Translations under genes and position numbers: made by a program | NCBI RefSeq assembly: GCF_002243645.1 | Contig: NZ_CP017704.1 | Span: forward strand, 2,457,501 to 2,521,500 | Length of the DNA stretch: 64,000 bases | Reading direction: 5' to 3' | Source of the DNA: Peribacillus simplex NBRC 15720 = DSM 1321 | GTDB lineage: Bacteria; Bacillota; Bacilli; Bacillales; DSM-1321 | Shown here: piece after piece, positions 44,557 through 54,313 of the stretch | How the letters are laid out: each line of letters begins with the position of its first letter | Numbering within the stretch: position 1 is the stretch's first letter | Notes under the pieces: model-generated | The model's database searches: none | What the model was told of the DNA's origin: nothing | Seen by the model: only the letters and a program-made list of their open reading frames with translations

Positions 44557-46171
44557 GATTTCGTATACTCCTATTCGTTATTATAAATCGCTTAAGCTTT
44601 GAACCTGCGGGTATAAGTGAAAGTTCTTCTTCACCAAATAAGCCTGCACGAATGGCGGTCATCACAAAAACGGCTGCACCGATCCCTACACCGACCAAAG
44701 CTTGGATCGTAGCTAACAACCGGCTCTCGCCTGAAAACATCAATTCGAATAAGCTATTGAATAAAACAACCGCCGTACCCATATAAACCGTACTCTTCAA
44801 GATTATTAACACGTGATTCTTTTCAATTAATGCCTTTTTAATATGTACTCTCAAAACCGCATAAAATAATACAGTCATGATCATAAATGCAAGAACTGTT
44901 GCCGAGGCTGCTCCCGCGATTTTGTAATGGGGAACTAGAACAAGGTTTAAAGCCCACTTGCTGCCCACCCCCACAATCGTAATGATCACCGGTACGAACG
45001 AATAGCCTAAACTTTGAATTACTGCCGCTTCTGCCATTATGAGGGATGTGAATAAAATCGATAAAGAGAAAATTGCTAAAGTAATTGTCCCTTTGGCATC
45101 CATGAACAGCATATGATTGACAGGCTTCATCGTCACCACCAGCCCGATCGCGGCAGCGAGTCCTATCGTCGCACTTACACGAAGCACCAACTTAATCTTA
45201 TTCAATAATTCATGTTCATTGTTCCTCTGAACGAATCCGGATATTACAGGTACAAGCGCCAATGCAAAAGAATTGGCCACGACTGTACCTAGCTGAAGTA
45301 AAGGCTGTCCACGGTCATATACCCCTTTCCATTCTTTGGCTTCCTTTTCCCCCATACCCGTTTCCCTTAGTAGGGAATACAGGTGCAGTGAATCAACGAA
45401 CTGAAACAAGATGAGGATCAAGCCAGTTATGCAAAAGGCCAAACCTTGGAAAATCAGGACCTTGGAAATTTTGATGAAATTTGCCGGTTTGATTCTCATT
45501 CGTAAAAAAAGCTTCCATTCTTCTCTTAAAATAACGAAAGCAATAAGCAGTACCAGGCCAGTTATGCCGCCGGTAATCGAACCGAAGACTGCCCCCTTGC
45601 CGACCATATAAGGAGAGTAGCCAAGATACACGAATATTGTGGAAAGCACAAGTATCGTCAATACACGGATGCATTGTTCAGCGACCTGCGAACCTGCCGT
45701 CGGTAACATGTCGTTTATTCCTTGAAAATAGCCTCTTAAAACAGATGAAATCGGCATTAATAAATAGGAATAGGCAACGATTCTCAGCAGACCGGCTAAA
45801 TGCGGATCCTCCATCCATCCTGCAATCCAATCAGCGCCAAGGAATAGTGCAGCAAACATCATGACTCCTATCGAACTTAAGACGACGAATGATGTCACTA
45901 AAATGTCCTTGACTGCAAAGTTATTTTTGGAAGACTCCCGTTCGGCAATAAGTTTGGATATGACTACCGGAAAGCCAAGTGTTGATAATGTAAAAGCAAC
46001 ACCGTAGAAGGGATAAACCTGTTGATAGATATAAAACCCGATGTCACCCGCAATGTTCTGATAAGGTATGCGATAGGCCGCACTCAATACTTTTACGATA
46101 ATCGCTGCTACGCTCAAAATCAGCGCACCTCGAAAAAGTTCATTTGATGTTTTATAAGGCTTTTCAGCCAT
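44549..46171 (-). CDS. yabM: Polysaccharide/lipid II flippase-like membrane protein YabM
   Basis: A 540-residue member of the MOP (MATE-like) exporter superfamily, close to SpoVB, MurJ and YtgP. It has about 14 transmembrane helices across its length, a conserved N-terminal FRGALILSVAAIIVKVLSAAYRIPYQNIAGD region and a basic cytoplasmic end. Transport of a lipid-linked wall or polysaccharide precursor is inferred from the family. ATG 46171 follows AAAGGGGAAAAAGA. A terminator upstream separates it from spoVT. Confidence 0.88.
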   Translation of the reverse strand: MAEKPYKTSNELFRGALILSVAAIIVKVLSAAYRIPYQNIAGDIGFYIYQQVYPFYGVAFTLSTLGFPVVISKLIAERESSKNNFAVKDILVTSFVVLSSIGVMMFAALFLGADWIAGWMEDPHLAGLLRIVAYSYLLMPISSVLRGYFQGINDMLPTAGSQVAEQCIRVLTILVLSTIFVYLGYSPYMVGKGAVFGSITGGITGLVLLIAFVILREEWKLFLRMRIKPANFIKISKVLIFQGLAFCITGLILILFQFVDSLHLYSLLRETGMGEKEAKEWKGVYDRGQPLLQLGTVVANSFALALVPVISGFVQRNNEHELLNKIKLVLRVSATIGLAAAIGLVVTMKPVNHMLFMDAKGTITLAIFSLSILFTSLIMAEAAVIQSLGYSFVPVIITIVGVGSKWALNLVLVPHYKIAGAASATVLAFMIMTVLFYAVLRVHIKKALIEKNHVLIILKSTVYMGTAVVLFNSLFELMFSGESRLLATIQALVGVGIGAAVFVMTAIRAGLFGEEELSLIPAGSKLKRFIITNRSIRNHE

Positions 46172-46333
46172 TCTTTTTCCCCTTTTCACTCATATGTGGT
46201 AGTTATTATAGCATAATTCTAATGGTTATTTTTCAATCCCAGCCATACTGTTAATTTTTTTCCATATTCACCTCGAAGAATATTCTCCCCCACTTTATGT
46301 CTGCCCCCATCCGGTTAACCTTTTAGAAAGAGC

Positions 46334-46362
46334 AAAAAGGACAGCGCGATTGCTGCCCTTTT
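46334..46362 (-). terminator. Terminator after spoVT
   Basis: The minus strand reads AAAGGGCAGC-AATC-GCGCTGTCC with T-run TTTTT, 32 nt after the spoVT stop. The stem has about 9 pairs with one mismatch. Confidence 0.82.
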
Positions 46363-46393
46363 CACCTTTAAAAATATAATGGCATGTCCAAGG

Positions 46394-46930
46394 TTACTGT
46401 TCCATTTGTCTAGCTAGGAAACTCGCTGCTGTTTCAACAGATTTCTGTTCCACTTCACCAATGGTACTATCTTTAGAGAAAATCAAGACGGCACCAATCG
46501 GGTCGCCACTCGCAATGATCGGAGCTGCAGTATAAGATTGAACCTCTTCATCATTGGAATCAACGAATGAAATTTGTCCATTCGGAGACTCCAAGACAGG
46601 ATTTCTTTCTTCCATGATTTTTTCCACTAGTTCACTAACGCTTTTATTTAAGTATTCTTTTTTGGAGCCGCCTGCCACTGCAATGTAAGTATCCCTGTCA
46701 CAAATCATAACTGGGTTTCCAAGGCTATCATAAAGTGCTTCTGCATATTCCCTTGCAAAATCGCCTAATTCACTAATAGGAGAGTATTTCTTTAGGATGA
46801 CTTCCCCATCTCTATCTACAAATATCTCCAGTGGATCTCCTTCACGAATACGGAGGGTCCTGCGAATTTCTTTCGGGATGACGACTCTTCCTAAATCATC
46901 AATTCGGCGAACGATACCAGTTGCTTTCAT
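46394..46930 (-). CDS. spoVT: Stage V sporulation regulator SpoVT
   Basis: Forespore-specific regulator of sigma-G genes (AbrB family, tetramer). The 178-residue protein has an N-terminal swapped-hairpin AbrB domain, MKATGIVRRIDDLGRVVIPK to about residue 52, for DNA binding. A C-terminal GAF-like domain (about 60-178: VMICDRDTYIAVAGGSKKEYLN, SYTAAPIIASGDPIGAVLIF) is thought to sense a ligand. A sigma-G-like promoter lies upstream and a terminator downstream, so it is probably monocistronic. Confidence 0.97.
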   Translation of the reverse strand: MKATGIVRRIDDLGRVVIPKEIRRTLRIREGDPLEIFVDRDGEVILKKYSPISELGDFAREYAEALYDSLGNPVMICDRDTYIAVAGGSKKEYLNKSVSELVEKIMEERNPVLESPNGQISFVDSNDEEVQSYTAAPIIASGDPIGAVLIFSKDSTIGEVEQKSVETAASFLARQMEQ

Positions 46931-47007
46931 CTAATGTTGCCTCACTTTCATCTAATTGATTTGATAAATCCTCATTTTGCAGCAAAATCATCACCAGCTA
47001 TTGTACT

Positions 47008-47037
47008 TAGTATTTTTCTAATGGTAAGTTCTATGCA
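47008..47037 (-). promoter_or_regulatory. Sigma-G-type promoter of spoVT
   Basis: The minus strand reads TGCATA (47032-47037), 17 bp, AATACTA (47008-47014), close to the sigma-G consensus TGAATA/CATACTA with correct spacing. spoVT of B. subtilis is known to be sigma-G dependent. Confidence 0.65.
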
Positions 47038-47117
47038 CTTTGAAAAAATTTTTCTTTTTGTTGCATTTTTTTACCATGGTACCTAAAAAAATTTCTTCGA
47101 GAGGACAATCATTCAAT

Positions 47118-50100
47118 TCAGTTTTTTGTGGCTTGCGTCTCTTTTTTTACATACTGTAAACCCTTGGCCATCTCAAATAAGATATTAAGCCACTTGCTTT
47201 GTTCTACGCCTTTTATGTGCAGGACCAGCTTCATTCGATTGCCGTCCATGCCGAAGCCCACCATACGGCCATACTTCGATCCCAGCTCGAACACCTTTTG
47301 TCCATCCACATCGTTGCTGACCTTTTCCCTAAGGAGAATGCTGATTTCCTGCTTTAATTGTTTAATGCTTTCAATTCCGGCCATTTCTGCATATACCTTC
47401 ATTTCGGCAATCATGAATAAATAGGAAACTTCTTCTGGATATTCTCCGAAACGATCGATCATTTCATCCTGTAATTCTTCCACTTCTTCAAGCGAAGCAA
47501 TCCCTCTGAACCTTTTATACATTTCTATTTTCTGATGTCCATCCATTATGTAGGCATCAGGGATATAAGCATCAACTTCAACGTCAATTTCCAGGTTGTT
47601 CTTTTCTTCGGCTGGTTGGTCATTACGTTTCGCATCTACCGCTTCTTTCAACATTTGTGAATACAGATCAAAACCAACTGAATCGATGAAGCCATGTTGT
47701 TGAGCCCCTAGAATGTTTCCAGCTCCCCTGATGGATAAATCACGCATCGCGATTTTGAACCCTGAACCCAATTCTGTAAATTCCTTAATGGATTGAAGAC
47801 GTTTTTCTGCTACTTCCGTCAACACTTTATCTTTCCTATAAGTGAAGAATGCATATGCCACCCGATTGGATCGCCCTACACGGCCACGCAGCTGATAGAG
47901 CTGTGAAAGTCCCATTCTATCAGCTTCATTCACTATAAGCGTATTAACATTCGGGATATCAACACCCGTCTCTATAATGGTTGTACTTACCAAAACATCA
48001 TATTCACCTTCTAAAAAGCCGAACATGACGGCTTCCAGTTCTTGCTCTGACATTTGCCCATGAGCATAGGTGACACGGGCATCGGGCACCAGCATGGAAA
48101 TTTCTTCTGCTTTTCTTGCTATATCCTCTACCCGATTGTAAAGGAAATAAACCTGACCGTCCCTGGCCAATTCCCGTTCTATCGCTTCCGTTACCAACGA
48201 GCCATTATACTCCATGACATAAGTTTGGATCGGGAATCGGTTCTCAGGCGGTGTTTCGATGACAGACAGATCCCTCACGCCCAACATGGACATATGAAGA
48301 GTCCTCGGAATCGGCGTCGCAGTCAAAGTCAGTACATCCACATTAGTTTTTAACCGTTTGATCTTTTCCTTATGTGTAACGCCAAAGCGCTGTTCTTCAT
48401 CAATGATAAGCAACCCCAAATCGCGGTACACGATATCTTTGGATAAAATCCTATGCGTGCCAACCACTATATCCACCGTGCCGGCCTTCAAGCCTTTAAT
48501 CGTCTCCGTTTGCTGTTTTTTAGTCCGGAAACGGCTCATATGACCAATCGAAATGGGATAATCCTGAAAACGCTCCCTTAATGTTTCATAGTGCTGCTGG
48601 GCGAGGATTGTGGTCGGAACAAGAAATGCAACTTGCTTGCCATCCATTATGGCTTTAAAAGCGGCCCTGATGGCCACCTCTGTCTTCCCATATCCAACAT
48701 CGCCACATAATAAACGATCCATCGGCCGTTCCCGTTCCATATCCTTTTTTATTTCGACTATGGAACGTAATTGATCTTCCGTTTCGCTATAAGCGAATGA
48801 TGTTTCGAATTCTCTCTGCATATCACCATCAGGTGAAAAGGCATAGCCCTTAGCCGCTTCCCTTTCTGCATATAACTTGATTAGATCATCGGCAATGTTC
48901 TCAACGGATGATTGAACCTTGCTTTTGACACGTTTCCATTCCGTTCCGCCTAGCTTATAAAGCTTCGGTTCTTTCCCTTCAGAACCGACATATTTTTGGA
49001 CAAGATCAATTTGGTCGACAGGAACATACAATTTGTCATCCGCTTGATAACGAATATTCAGGTAATCTTTATGGACCCCATTTATCGTAAGGGTTTCAAT
49101 ACCCAAGTATTTACCAATACCGTGATTAACATGAACGACATAGTCACCTATCTTCAGTTCGGAATAACTCTTGATTCGCTCCGCATTCGATAATTTCTGT
49201 CTCCGTACTGATTTCTTTGACTTCTTATTAAACAATTCCGTTTCCGTAATGATACTGAACTTTTGCATAGGTAATTCAAAGCCGCTATTCAGACTGCCGC
49301 GTAAAATCTGTACTTTACCTGGAAGGATGCTGTTCGCATTAAACAGTTCTGCTGCTTCTATATCATAATCGGCTAAAACTGAATGCAGCTTTTTTACCCG
49401 TTCTTCATCCTGTCCAAGTATGACGACTGTATATTTCCCTTTTTTCCAACGTTCCAGTTCAGCTTTGAACACATTCATCTGTCCATGGAAATTTTGCATT
49501 TGTTTACTGGCAAAATTCAGGATATTCTGAGGATTCGTATGCGGTACATGCCGTAAAAACAATGAAAGGTATACAAACGGCCTGCTGGATTTCATTATTA
49601 ATTCCTGCATGGGGTGAGCCAATTTTATATCATGGATAATTTGTCCCTGACTTAAAAGGTCCGTGTACCAACCAGCCTCTTCCTTTTCCAAAGAATCATT
49701 GATTTCCTGGATTCTACTGATTTCATCTAAGAAAACCAAACCATTTACCGGTAAATAATCTATTAAACTAGCTGGATCTTCATACGCTAAACTTAAGTAT
49801 TTAAAGATTTTGTCGGGTTTATTCCCCATTTTCAGCTGTTCAAGTTCATAACTGACCGTTTGAACCAGCTGTTCCTTGGTTTTTTCATCTTTAAGTTTCT
49901 TCAAGCTTTTACTTAATCCGCTCTCTAGCCTTGTTATGATTCTTTCGATATGCTCCGTCTCTAGCAAAGCCTCACTGACAGGACCAATCGTCACTTTCTT
50001 GAGTTTCTCGATGGACCGCTGATCTTCGCTTGAAAAAGTCCTTATTGAATCTATTTCGGTATCGAATAATTCAATTCGTATTGGATTAGGTTCGGTGATC

Positions 50101-50654
50101 GGATAAATATCGATTATACCGCCCCTGATACTGAATTCACCTGGAGAAGCAACCATTTCAGACCGGTTATAACCCATAGCAATGAATTTATTAAGCGTTG
50201 CTTCAAGTTCGATGTCTTCCCCTAAATTAAACGCGAGCTGATGCCTCTTCCAAATATCCTTTGGAGGAAGCACACGACGCACCCCGGGAATTGGCGCAAT
50301 GACAATCCCTTTCTTTCCCTCCGCCCAAAAGTTCAATGCCTCTACACGTTGGGCCCTTAATTCCGGGCTGGCTACACTCAAATCAGCCGCAATCAATTCA
50401 TTAGCTGGATATATATATAATTCTTCCTCGGGTATGAAACTGGATAAGTCCTCATGGAATTTTTGTGCTTGCAATAAATTATGGGTAACTAATAAAATGG
50501 GCCTATTCGTCTTTTCATATACGGAAGCCAGCAATAGTGATCTCGAGGAACCCGTCAGACCAGAGACGATTTGCTCCTTAAGTCCTTCATCGATGCCGGC
50601 TATTAACGAATGAACATCATCTTGTTTGGAGAACAAGTTCTGCAATCCATTCAT
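47118..50654 (-). CDS. mfd: Transcription-repair coupling factor Mfd
   Basis: Mfd removes RNA polymerase stalled at DNA lesions and recruits UvrA. In 1178 residues, an N-terminal UvrB-homology region (about 30-340) is followed by the polymerase-interacting RID/CarD-like domain (YVVHVNHGIGKYLGIETL, about 502-519). The RecG-type translocase has LLCGDVGYGKTEVAIRAAF (Walker A, about 647-665), IIDEEQRFG (DEEQ box, about 752), TATPIPRTL and GRVGRSNRVAYAFF. A C-terminal TRCF domain completes it. It is the largest gene here; fin lies 157 nt upstream. Confidence 0.98.
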   Translation of the reverse strand: MNGLQNLFSKQDDVHSLIAGIDEGLKEQIVSGLTGSSRSLLLASVYEKTNRPILLVTHNLLQAQKFHEDLSSFIPEEELYIYPANELIAADLSVASPELRAQRVEALNFWAEGKKGIVIAPIPGVRRVLPPKDIWKRHQLAFNLGEDIELEATLNKFIAMGYNRSEMVASPGEFSIRGGIIDIYPITEPNPIRIELFDTEIDSIRTFSSEDQRSIEKLKKVTIGPVSEALLETEHIERIITRLESGLSKSLKKLKDEKTKEQLVQTVSYELEQLKMGNKPDKIFKYLSLAYEDPASLIDYLPVNGLVFLDEISRIQEINDSLEKEEAGWYTDLLSQGQIIHDIKLAHPMQELIMKSSRPFVYLSLFLRHVPHTNPQNILNFASKQMQNFHGQMNVFKAELERWKKGKYTVVILGQDEERVKKLHSVLADYDIEAAELFNANSILPGKVQILRGSLNSGFELPMQKFSIITETELFNKKSKKSVRRQKLSNAERIKSYSELKIGDYVVHVNHGIGKYLGIETLTINGVHKDYLNIRYQADDKLYVPVDQIDLVQKYVGSEGKEPKLYKLGGTEWKRVKSKVQSSVENIADDLIKLYAEREAAKGYAFSPDGDMQREFETSFAYSETEDQLRSIVEIKKDMERERPMDRLLCGDVGYGKTEVAIRAAFKAIMDGKQVAFLVPTTILAQQHYETLRERFQDYPISIGHMSRFRTKKQQTETIKGLKAGTVDIVVGTHRILSKDIVYRDLGLLIIDEEQRFGVTHKEKIKRLKTNVDVLTLTATPIPRTLHMSMLGVRDLSVIETPPENRFPIQTYVMEYNGSLVTEAIERELARDGQVYFLYNRVEDIARKAEEISMLVPDARVTYAHGQMSEQELEAVMFGFLEGEYDVLVSTTIIETGVDIPNVNTLIVNEADRMGLSQLYQLRGRVGRSNRVAYAFFTYRKDKVLTEVAEKRLQSIKEFTELGSGFKIAMRDLSIRGAGNILGAQQHGFIDSVGFDLYSQMLKEAVDAKRNDQPAEEKNNLEIDVEVDAYIPDAYIMDGHQKIEMYKRFRGIASLEEVEELQDEMIDRFGEYPEEVSYLFMIAEMKVYAEMAGIESIKQLKQEISILLREKVSNDVDGQKVFELGSKYGRMVGFGMDGNRMKLVLHIKGVEQSKWLNILFEMAKGLQYVKKETQATKN

Positions 50655-50775
50655 TTTCTTTCCCCCCTCTCTTTAACGTGCGAAAAACATTTTAAATCCT
50701 TGTATTTGAACTTGGCCATTTCACCAAGCGTCCTCTTTATTAACGGCGATGTGCCCTGGTATTCCAGACAAACGG

Positions 50776-50802
50776 AAAAATGCTTTGGATTTTGTCCAAA
50801 GC
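50776..50802 (-). terminator. Terminator after fin
   Basis: The minus strand reads GCTTTGGA-CAAAA-TCCAAAGC then ATTTTT. The perfect 8-bp stem starts about 10 nt after the fin stop. Confidence 0.85.
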
Positions 50803-50811
50803 CCTCTCCCG

Positions 50812-51042
50812 CTAATGAATAATATAATCGTTTTCATATAAATCAGGGTTTCTTTGCAGCGATTCATGGCAATCTTCACATATCGCCCTTACATGCATAT
50901 CCCCTTCAGAATCATAAACGATCATCTCTTGTCGCTCTTCATCGGTAAGTTGATTAAAACCTAACTGCTCCGTACTCAGTGAGTGTGCCTCGATTGAGCC
51001 CAGCTTAGTTCCGCAATGTCGGCATCGATAATGGAGAGCCAT
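50812..51042 (-). CDS. fin: Anti-sigma-F factor Fin
   Basis: Fin (formerly YabK) binds sigma-F and helps the forespore switch from sigma-F to sigma-G. The 76-residue protein has two CxxC zinc pairs, CRHCG (about 7-11) and CEDCH (about 55-59), and the family-typical [19 protein letters not shown] segment between. It has a sporulation-type promoter located just behind pth and its own terminator, so it is an independent forespore unit between pth and mfd. Confidence 0.94.
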   Translation of the reverse strand: MALHYRCRHCGTKLGSIEAHSLSTEQLGFNQLTDEERQEMIVYDSEGDMHVRAICEDCHESLQRNPDLYENDYIIH

Positions 51043-51071
51043 TTGGTAACCCCCTATTTTAGTAATAGTGT

Positions 51072-51103
51072 TAGTATGTACAAAAGTAGAGGGTTTTTAT
51101 TCA
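51072..51103 (-). promoter_or_regulatory. Forespore (sigma-G/sigma-F-like) promoter of fin
   Basis: The minus strand has a perfect TGAATA (51098-51103) and a perfect CATACTA (51072-51078). The spacer is 19 bp, slightly long for sigma-G (17-18). In B. subtilis fin is reported to be made under sigma-F and sigma-G. Confidence 0.65.
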
Positions 51104-51147
51104 GCGAAACAGGAAGATATTATTCTTTACTTATATCTACTCTCTGC

Positions 51148-51708
51148 TTATTGGTTATATTCGTTCATGACCTGTATAAATGGTTTTTCAATCCAGGCTT
51201 CACAAGAAGCTGCGCTTTTTTCGATCGTTGCCCCGACATGATCCCACTCTTCAGGCGAAAAACGCCCTAATACATAATCAGATACCGGAATACGGCCAAT
51301 CGGGCGGCCAATGCCTATTCTGATTCGATTGAATTCTTGCGTACCCAAATGGGCAATTGAAGATTTTATCCCATTATGACCGCCTGCACTTCCTTTTTGA
51401 CGAAGGCGAAGCTTCCCTGGAGGCAAATCAAGGTCATCATATATAATGACCACATTCTCGATATCCACCTTAAAGAAATGCATGACAGCCGAAATGGATT
51501 CTCCTGACAAATTCATGTAGGTTAAGGGTTTAAGTAATAAAACCTTTTCTCCCTTTACCATTCCTGCTCCATATATTCCCTTATGTTTTGCTTGATCAAG
51601 TGGGATCGACCATCTTTTCGATAACTCATCTATTACTTCAAATCCGACGTTATGCCGAGTTTTTTCATATTGTTTACCTGGGTTCCCTAACCCTACAATA
51701 ATTTTCAT
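51148..51708 (-). CDS. pth: Peptidyl-tRNA hydrolase
   Basis: Releases peptides from prematurely dropped peptidyl-tRNA; essential, and also known as SpoVC in Bacillus. The 186-residue protein starts [20 protein letters not shown] with the catalytic His at residue 20. It has [12 protein letters not shown] (about 60-71) and the signature [16 protein letters not shown] (about 87-102) with the catalytic Asp, and [12 protein letters not shown]. It is followed by fin and preceded by ctc with its terminators. Confidence 0.98.
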   Translation of the reverse strand: MKIIVGLGNPGKQYEKTRHNVGFEVIDELSKRWSIPLDQAKHKGIYGAGMVKGEKVLLLKPLTYMNLSGESISAVMHFFKVDIENVVIIYDDLDLPPGKLRLRQKGSAGGHNGIKSSIAHLGTQEFNRIRIGIGRPIGRIPVSDYVLGRFSPEEWDHVGATIEKSAASCEAWIEKPFIQVMNEYNQ

Positions 51709-51829
51709 GATTCACACTCCGTCATTACGGTTATTTAGGGAGTTACGCTGGGACGAAGTTTCCCCAAGATCATTGACCTTAGAAAAATAGTACCCTAATT
51801 TCCAGCTGGCCTGCAAGCGACCGGAGAAC

Positions 51830-51878
51830 TAATTAGGAAAAAACCTAATTAAAGGAACCATTTCCGAAAAATGGTCCG
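51830..51878 (-). terminator. Second hairpin pair downstream of ctc
   Basis: On the minus strand GGACCATTT-TTCGG-AAATGGTTCC, then within a few bases AATTAGG-TTTTTT-CCTAATT. Two adjacent inverted repeats lie about 90 nt after ctc. They may be a back-up terminator or RNA-stabilising structure ahead of pth. Confidence 0.55.
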
Positions 51879-51904
51879 GTTTAAATTGATGCACCCAGAG
51901 ATTG

Positions 51905-51933
51905 AAAAGACGTAACTCATTAAGAGCTACGCC
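51905..51933 (-). terminator. Terminator after ctc
   Basis: The minus strand reads GGCGTAGCTC-TTAAT-GAGTTACGTC then TTTTC. It has a 10-bp stem with two G-T pairs, 35 nt after the ctc stop. Confidence 0.75.
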
Positions 51934-51967
51934 TATTATATCACGATTCACTTGTTTAATCCCGACA

Positions 51968-52606
51968 TCATGACTCTGGTGATGCCTTGGTTTCCCTGCC
52001 TTCTTCATTTTCAGGGATACCGCCATCTTGCTGTTCACCTGTACTTATTTCCTCTTCCTGACGAGGAGCCAAAACAGATGCAACGACTTCTTCACCATCG
52101 TTGTCGATTGTAACTTGCTTATTCGTTTGGATATCGGATATGTAGATTGTATCCCCTACCTGAAGTTCGGTAACGTCAACATCGATGGAATCAGGAATGT
52201 CATTAGGTTTAGCCGTAACCGTCACTTCATGAAGGGACTGCTGAAGGACCCCACCGTCTTTCACGCCTTTACAAACACCGACAAGGTTAACGCGAACTTG
52301 TGCCTGTAATTGAGCGGACATATCTACAATTAAAAAGTCTGCATGATAAATGGAGTTCTTTATTGGATCCTTTTGATAGTCAGAGAGCATGACTTTATAA
52401 CTCGTACCTTCCAATTCCAAAGAAATGATTCCATTACGGCCTATTTCCTTGATCGTCTTTTGAAGCTCAATATTATTGACTGAAATGGCCGTACTGTCAT
52501 TTTTTTTGCCATATACTATCGCAGGGATTTCACCGTTTTCTCTCAAATTCCTTAAATTAGAGTGTTTTGAATCCGTACGTTCTTTTGCAGCTAATATATT
52601 ACTCAT
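51968..52606 (-). CDS. ctc: 50S ribosomal protein L25/general stress protein Ctc
   Basis: Ctc is the L25-type, 5S rRNA-binding ribosomal protein, induced by sigma-B stress in B. subtilis. In 212 residues, the N-terminal L25 domain (about 1-95, NLRENGEIPAIVYGK) is followed by the TL5-like C-terminal beta domain (about 100-185, GVLQQSLHEVTVTAKPNDIPDSIDVDV). A Glu/Gln-rich tail ends GRETKASPES. I saw no clear sigma-B promoter upstream, so stress control is unproven here. Confidence 0.94.
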   Translation of the reverse strand: MSNILAAKERTDSKHSNLRNLRENGEIPAIVYGKKNDSTAISVNNIELQKTIKEIGRNGIISLELEGTSYKVMLSDYQKDPIKNSIYHADFLIVDMSAQLQAQVRVNLVGVCKGVKDGGVLQQSLHEVTVTAKPNDIPDSIDVDVTELQVGDTIYISDIQTNKQVTIDNDGEEVVASVLAPRQEEEISTGEQQDGGIPENEEGRETKASPES

Positions 52607-52767
52607 ACATCCTCCGCCTTCCTAAATATTAATTACAAGTTTCTCTATATTTAACATTTCCCTAAATGGCGAATCATTAAACATGAAAGGTAAAATCCGA
52701 AGGGAGCAAAAAGAGGATAAACATATGGTAAACATAGGAATTCGCTACAAAATCTTTTTTCTCTAAT

Positions 52768-53520
52768 TCAAGCGTGAATCGCTTTGTTTTCCATTTCCCC
52801 CTCAACTTGCATCACTCGGTTAAGGATTTGAGCTGCTAGTGATGAATATTGAATACTATCCTTTTTCCGTGGTCTCGGCAGATTGATTTCCTTATTCATG
52901 ACGACTTTGCCTTCTTCGATTAATATGACACGGTCGGCAAGCATTACGGCTTCTTCAACATCATGTGTAACAAGTAAGGCAGTAAAGTCCCTTTTCCTCC
53001 ATAGTTCTTCAATCAGCCTTTGCATGCCAATTCTCGTCAAAGCATCCAATGCACCTAACGGCTCATCCAAGAGGAGAATGTCAGGTTGGTTCACCAATGC
53101 CCTCGCTAATGCAACCCTTTGTTTTTGCCCCCCAGATAAAACGGACGGCCAATCATTTGCTCGATCTGCAAGGCCCACTTGCTCCAGTAACTCCATAGCA
53201 TTTGGCTTCCAATCCCCTTTCAATCCAACACCAATATTTTCAAGGATTTTTTTCCAAGGAAAAAGCCTTCCATCCTGAAACATCGTACGTGACGATTTAT
53301 TTAATCCATTCAATGGCTTTCCATTCACCAGTATCTGCCCGCCCGTCGGCTTTTCCAGTCCTGCCACAAGACGAAGCAAGGTGCTCTTTCCACATCCACT
53401 CTTACCGACAATGGCTATAAATTCCCCTTTTTTAAATGTGAGGTCCATCCCCTTTAATACTTCAAACTCCCCAAAATCCTTTCTTACACCCTGCAACTCC
53501 AACGAATTTCCATTTTTCAT
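52768..53520 (-). CDS. ssuB: Alkanesulfonate ABC transporter ATP-binding protein SsuB
   Basis: ATPase that powers uptake of aliphatic sulfonates with SsuA and SsuC. The 250-residue protein has Walker A GKSGCGKSTLL (about 39-49), Q-loop TMFQDGRLFPWKK (about 79-91), the ABC signature LSGGQKQRVALARALV (about 128-143), Walker B ILLLDEPLGALDA (about 148-160) and the His switch VTHDVEEA. It is typical of the nitrate/sulfonate/taurine (NrtD/SsuB/TauB) class. Last gene of the ssuADCB cassette, 13 nt after ssuC. I saw no clear terminator after it. Confidence 0.9.
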   Translation of the reverse strand: MKNGNSLELQGVRKDFGEFEVLKGMDLTFKKGEFIAIVGKSGCGKSTLLRLVAGLEKPTGGQILVNGKPLNGLNKSSRTMFQDGRLFPWKKILENIGVGLKGDWKPNAMELLEQVGLADRANDWPSVLSGGQKQRVALARALVNQPDILLLDEPLGALDALTRIGMQRLIEELWRKRDFTALLVTHDVEEAVMLADRVILIEEGKVVMNKEINLPRPRKKDSIQYSSLAAQILNRVMQVEGEMENKAIHA

Positions 53521-53533
53521 ATTAATGACCTCC

Positions 53534-54313
53534 TCATTGGTATGATGGATGCCACTTTAAGCATCTTTTTTCAATTATTTTGGCCGCAACGTCCGAGATT
53601 TTTCCCAATAAGGCATATAAGAGAATACTGAGAACAACAATATCCATCCTCATGAATTCCCGGGCATTCATAGCCATATATCCTATTCCGGAATTAGCGG
53701 ATATTGTTTCTGCTACAATTAATGTGACCCACATGATTCCAAGGGAGAAGCGGATACCCACCAAAATGGACGGAAAGGCTGCAGGGAGGATCACATTCCA
53801 GAATAAAGAAAAACCACTTAACCCATAAACCCTTGCCGCTTCAATTAAATCCTTATCCACCGATTTCACTCCATGAAATGTATTTAAATAGATAGGAAAT
53901 AGAACCCCTAAAGCGACAAGGAAAATTTTCGCTTCTTCTTCTATACCAAACCATAGAATCACCAGTGGTATTAAAGCTAAATGCGGAATGTTACGCAACA
54001 TCTGAAGCGATGTATCGAATAAGCTTTCAGCAATGGATGATAACCCATTTAACAACCCTAGTACAAAACCAATAATCCCGCCGATTAAAAAGCCGATGAA
54101 GGCCCGCTGAGCACTGATGCCGATATAATCTATAAGTTCCCCTGTTTTCAATAAAGTGACGCCAGCTTGAAAGACTTCAGTCGGGGCAGGCAATATCCGT
54201 TCCGACAGAATCCCCCAAAAGGACAGCAGCTGCCAAGTTACCAAAAGGAGAATGGGCACAAGCCATGATATGAGGTGGAACCTATTGAACTTTTTGTTTA
54301 ACTTTTTCTGCAT
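53534..54313 (-). CDS. ssuC: Alkanesulfonate ABC transporter permease SsuC
   Basis: Membrane channel of the sulfonate importer. The 259-residue protein has six predicted transmembrane segments, beginning [20 protein letters not shown]. The EAA coupling loop lies in [29 protein letters not shown] (about 158-186, split). ATG 54313 follows AAAGGAAG and gives the usual length. An in-frame ATG at 54349 and a much longer reading from 54481 lie inside ssuD and are less likely. The start overlaps the ssuD end by 32 nt. Confidence 0.88.
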   Translation of the reverse strand: MQKKLNKKFNRFHLISWLVPILLLVTWQLLSFWGILSERILPAPTEVFQAGVTLLKTGELIDYIGISAQRAFIGFLIGGIIGFVLGLLNGLSSIAESLFDTSLQMLRNIPHLALIPLVILWFGIEEEAKIFLVALGVLFPIYLNTFHGVKSVDKDLIEAARVYGLSGFSLFWNVILPAAFPSILVGIRFSLGIMWVTLIVAETISANSGIGYMAMNAREFMRMDIVVLSILLYALLGKISDVAAKIIEKRCLKWHPSYQ

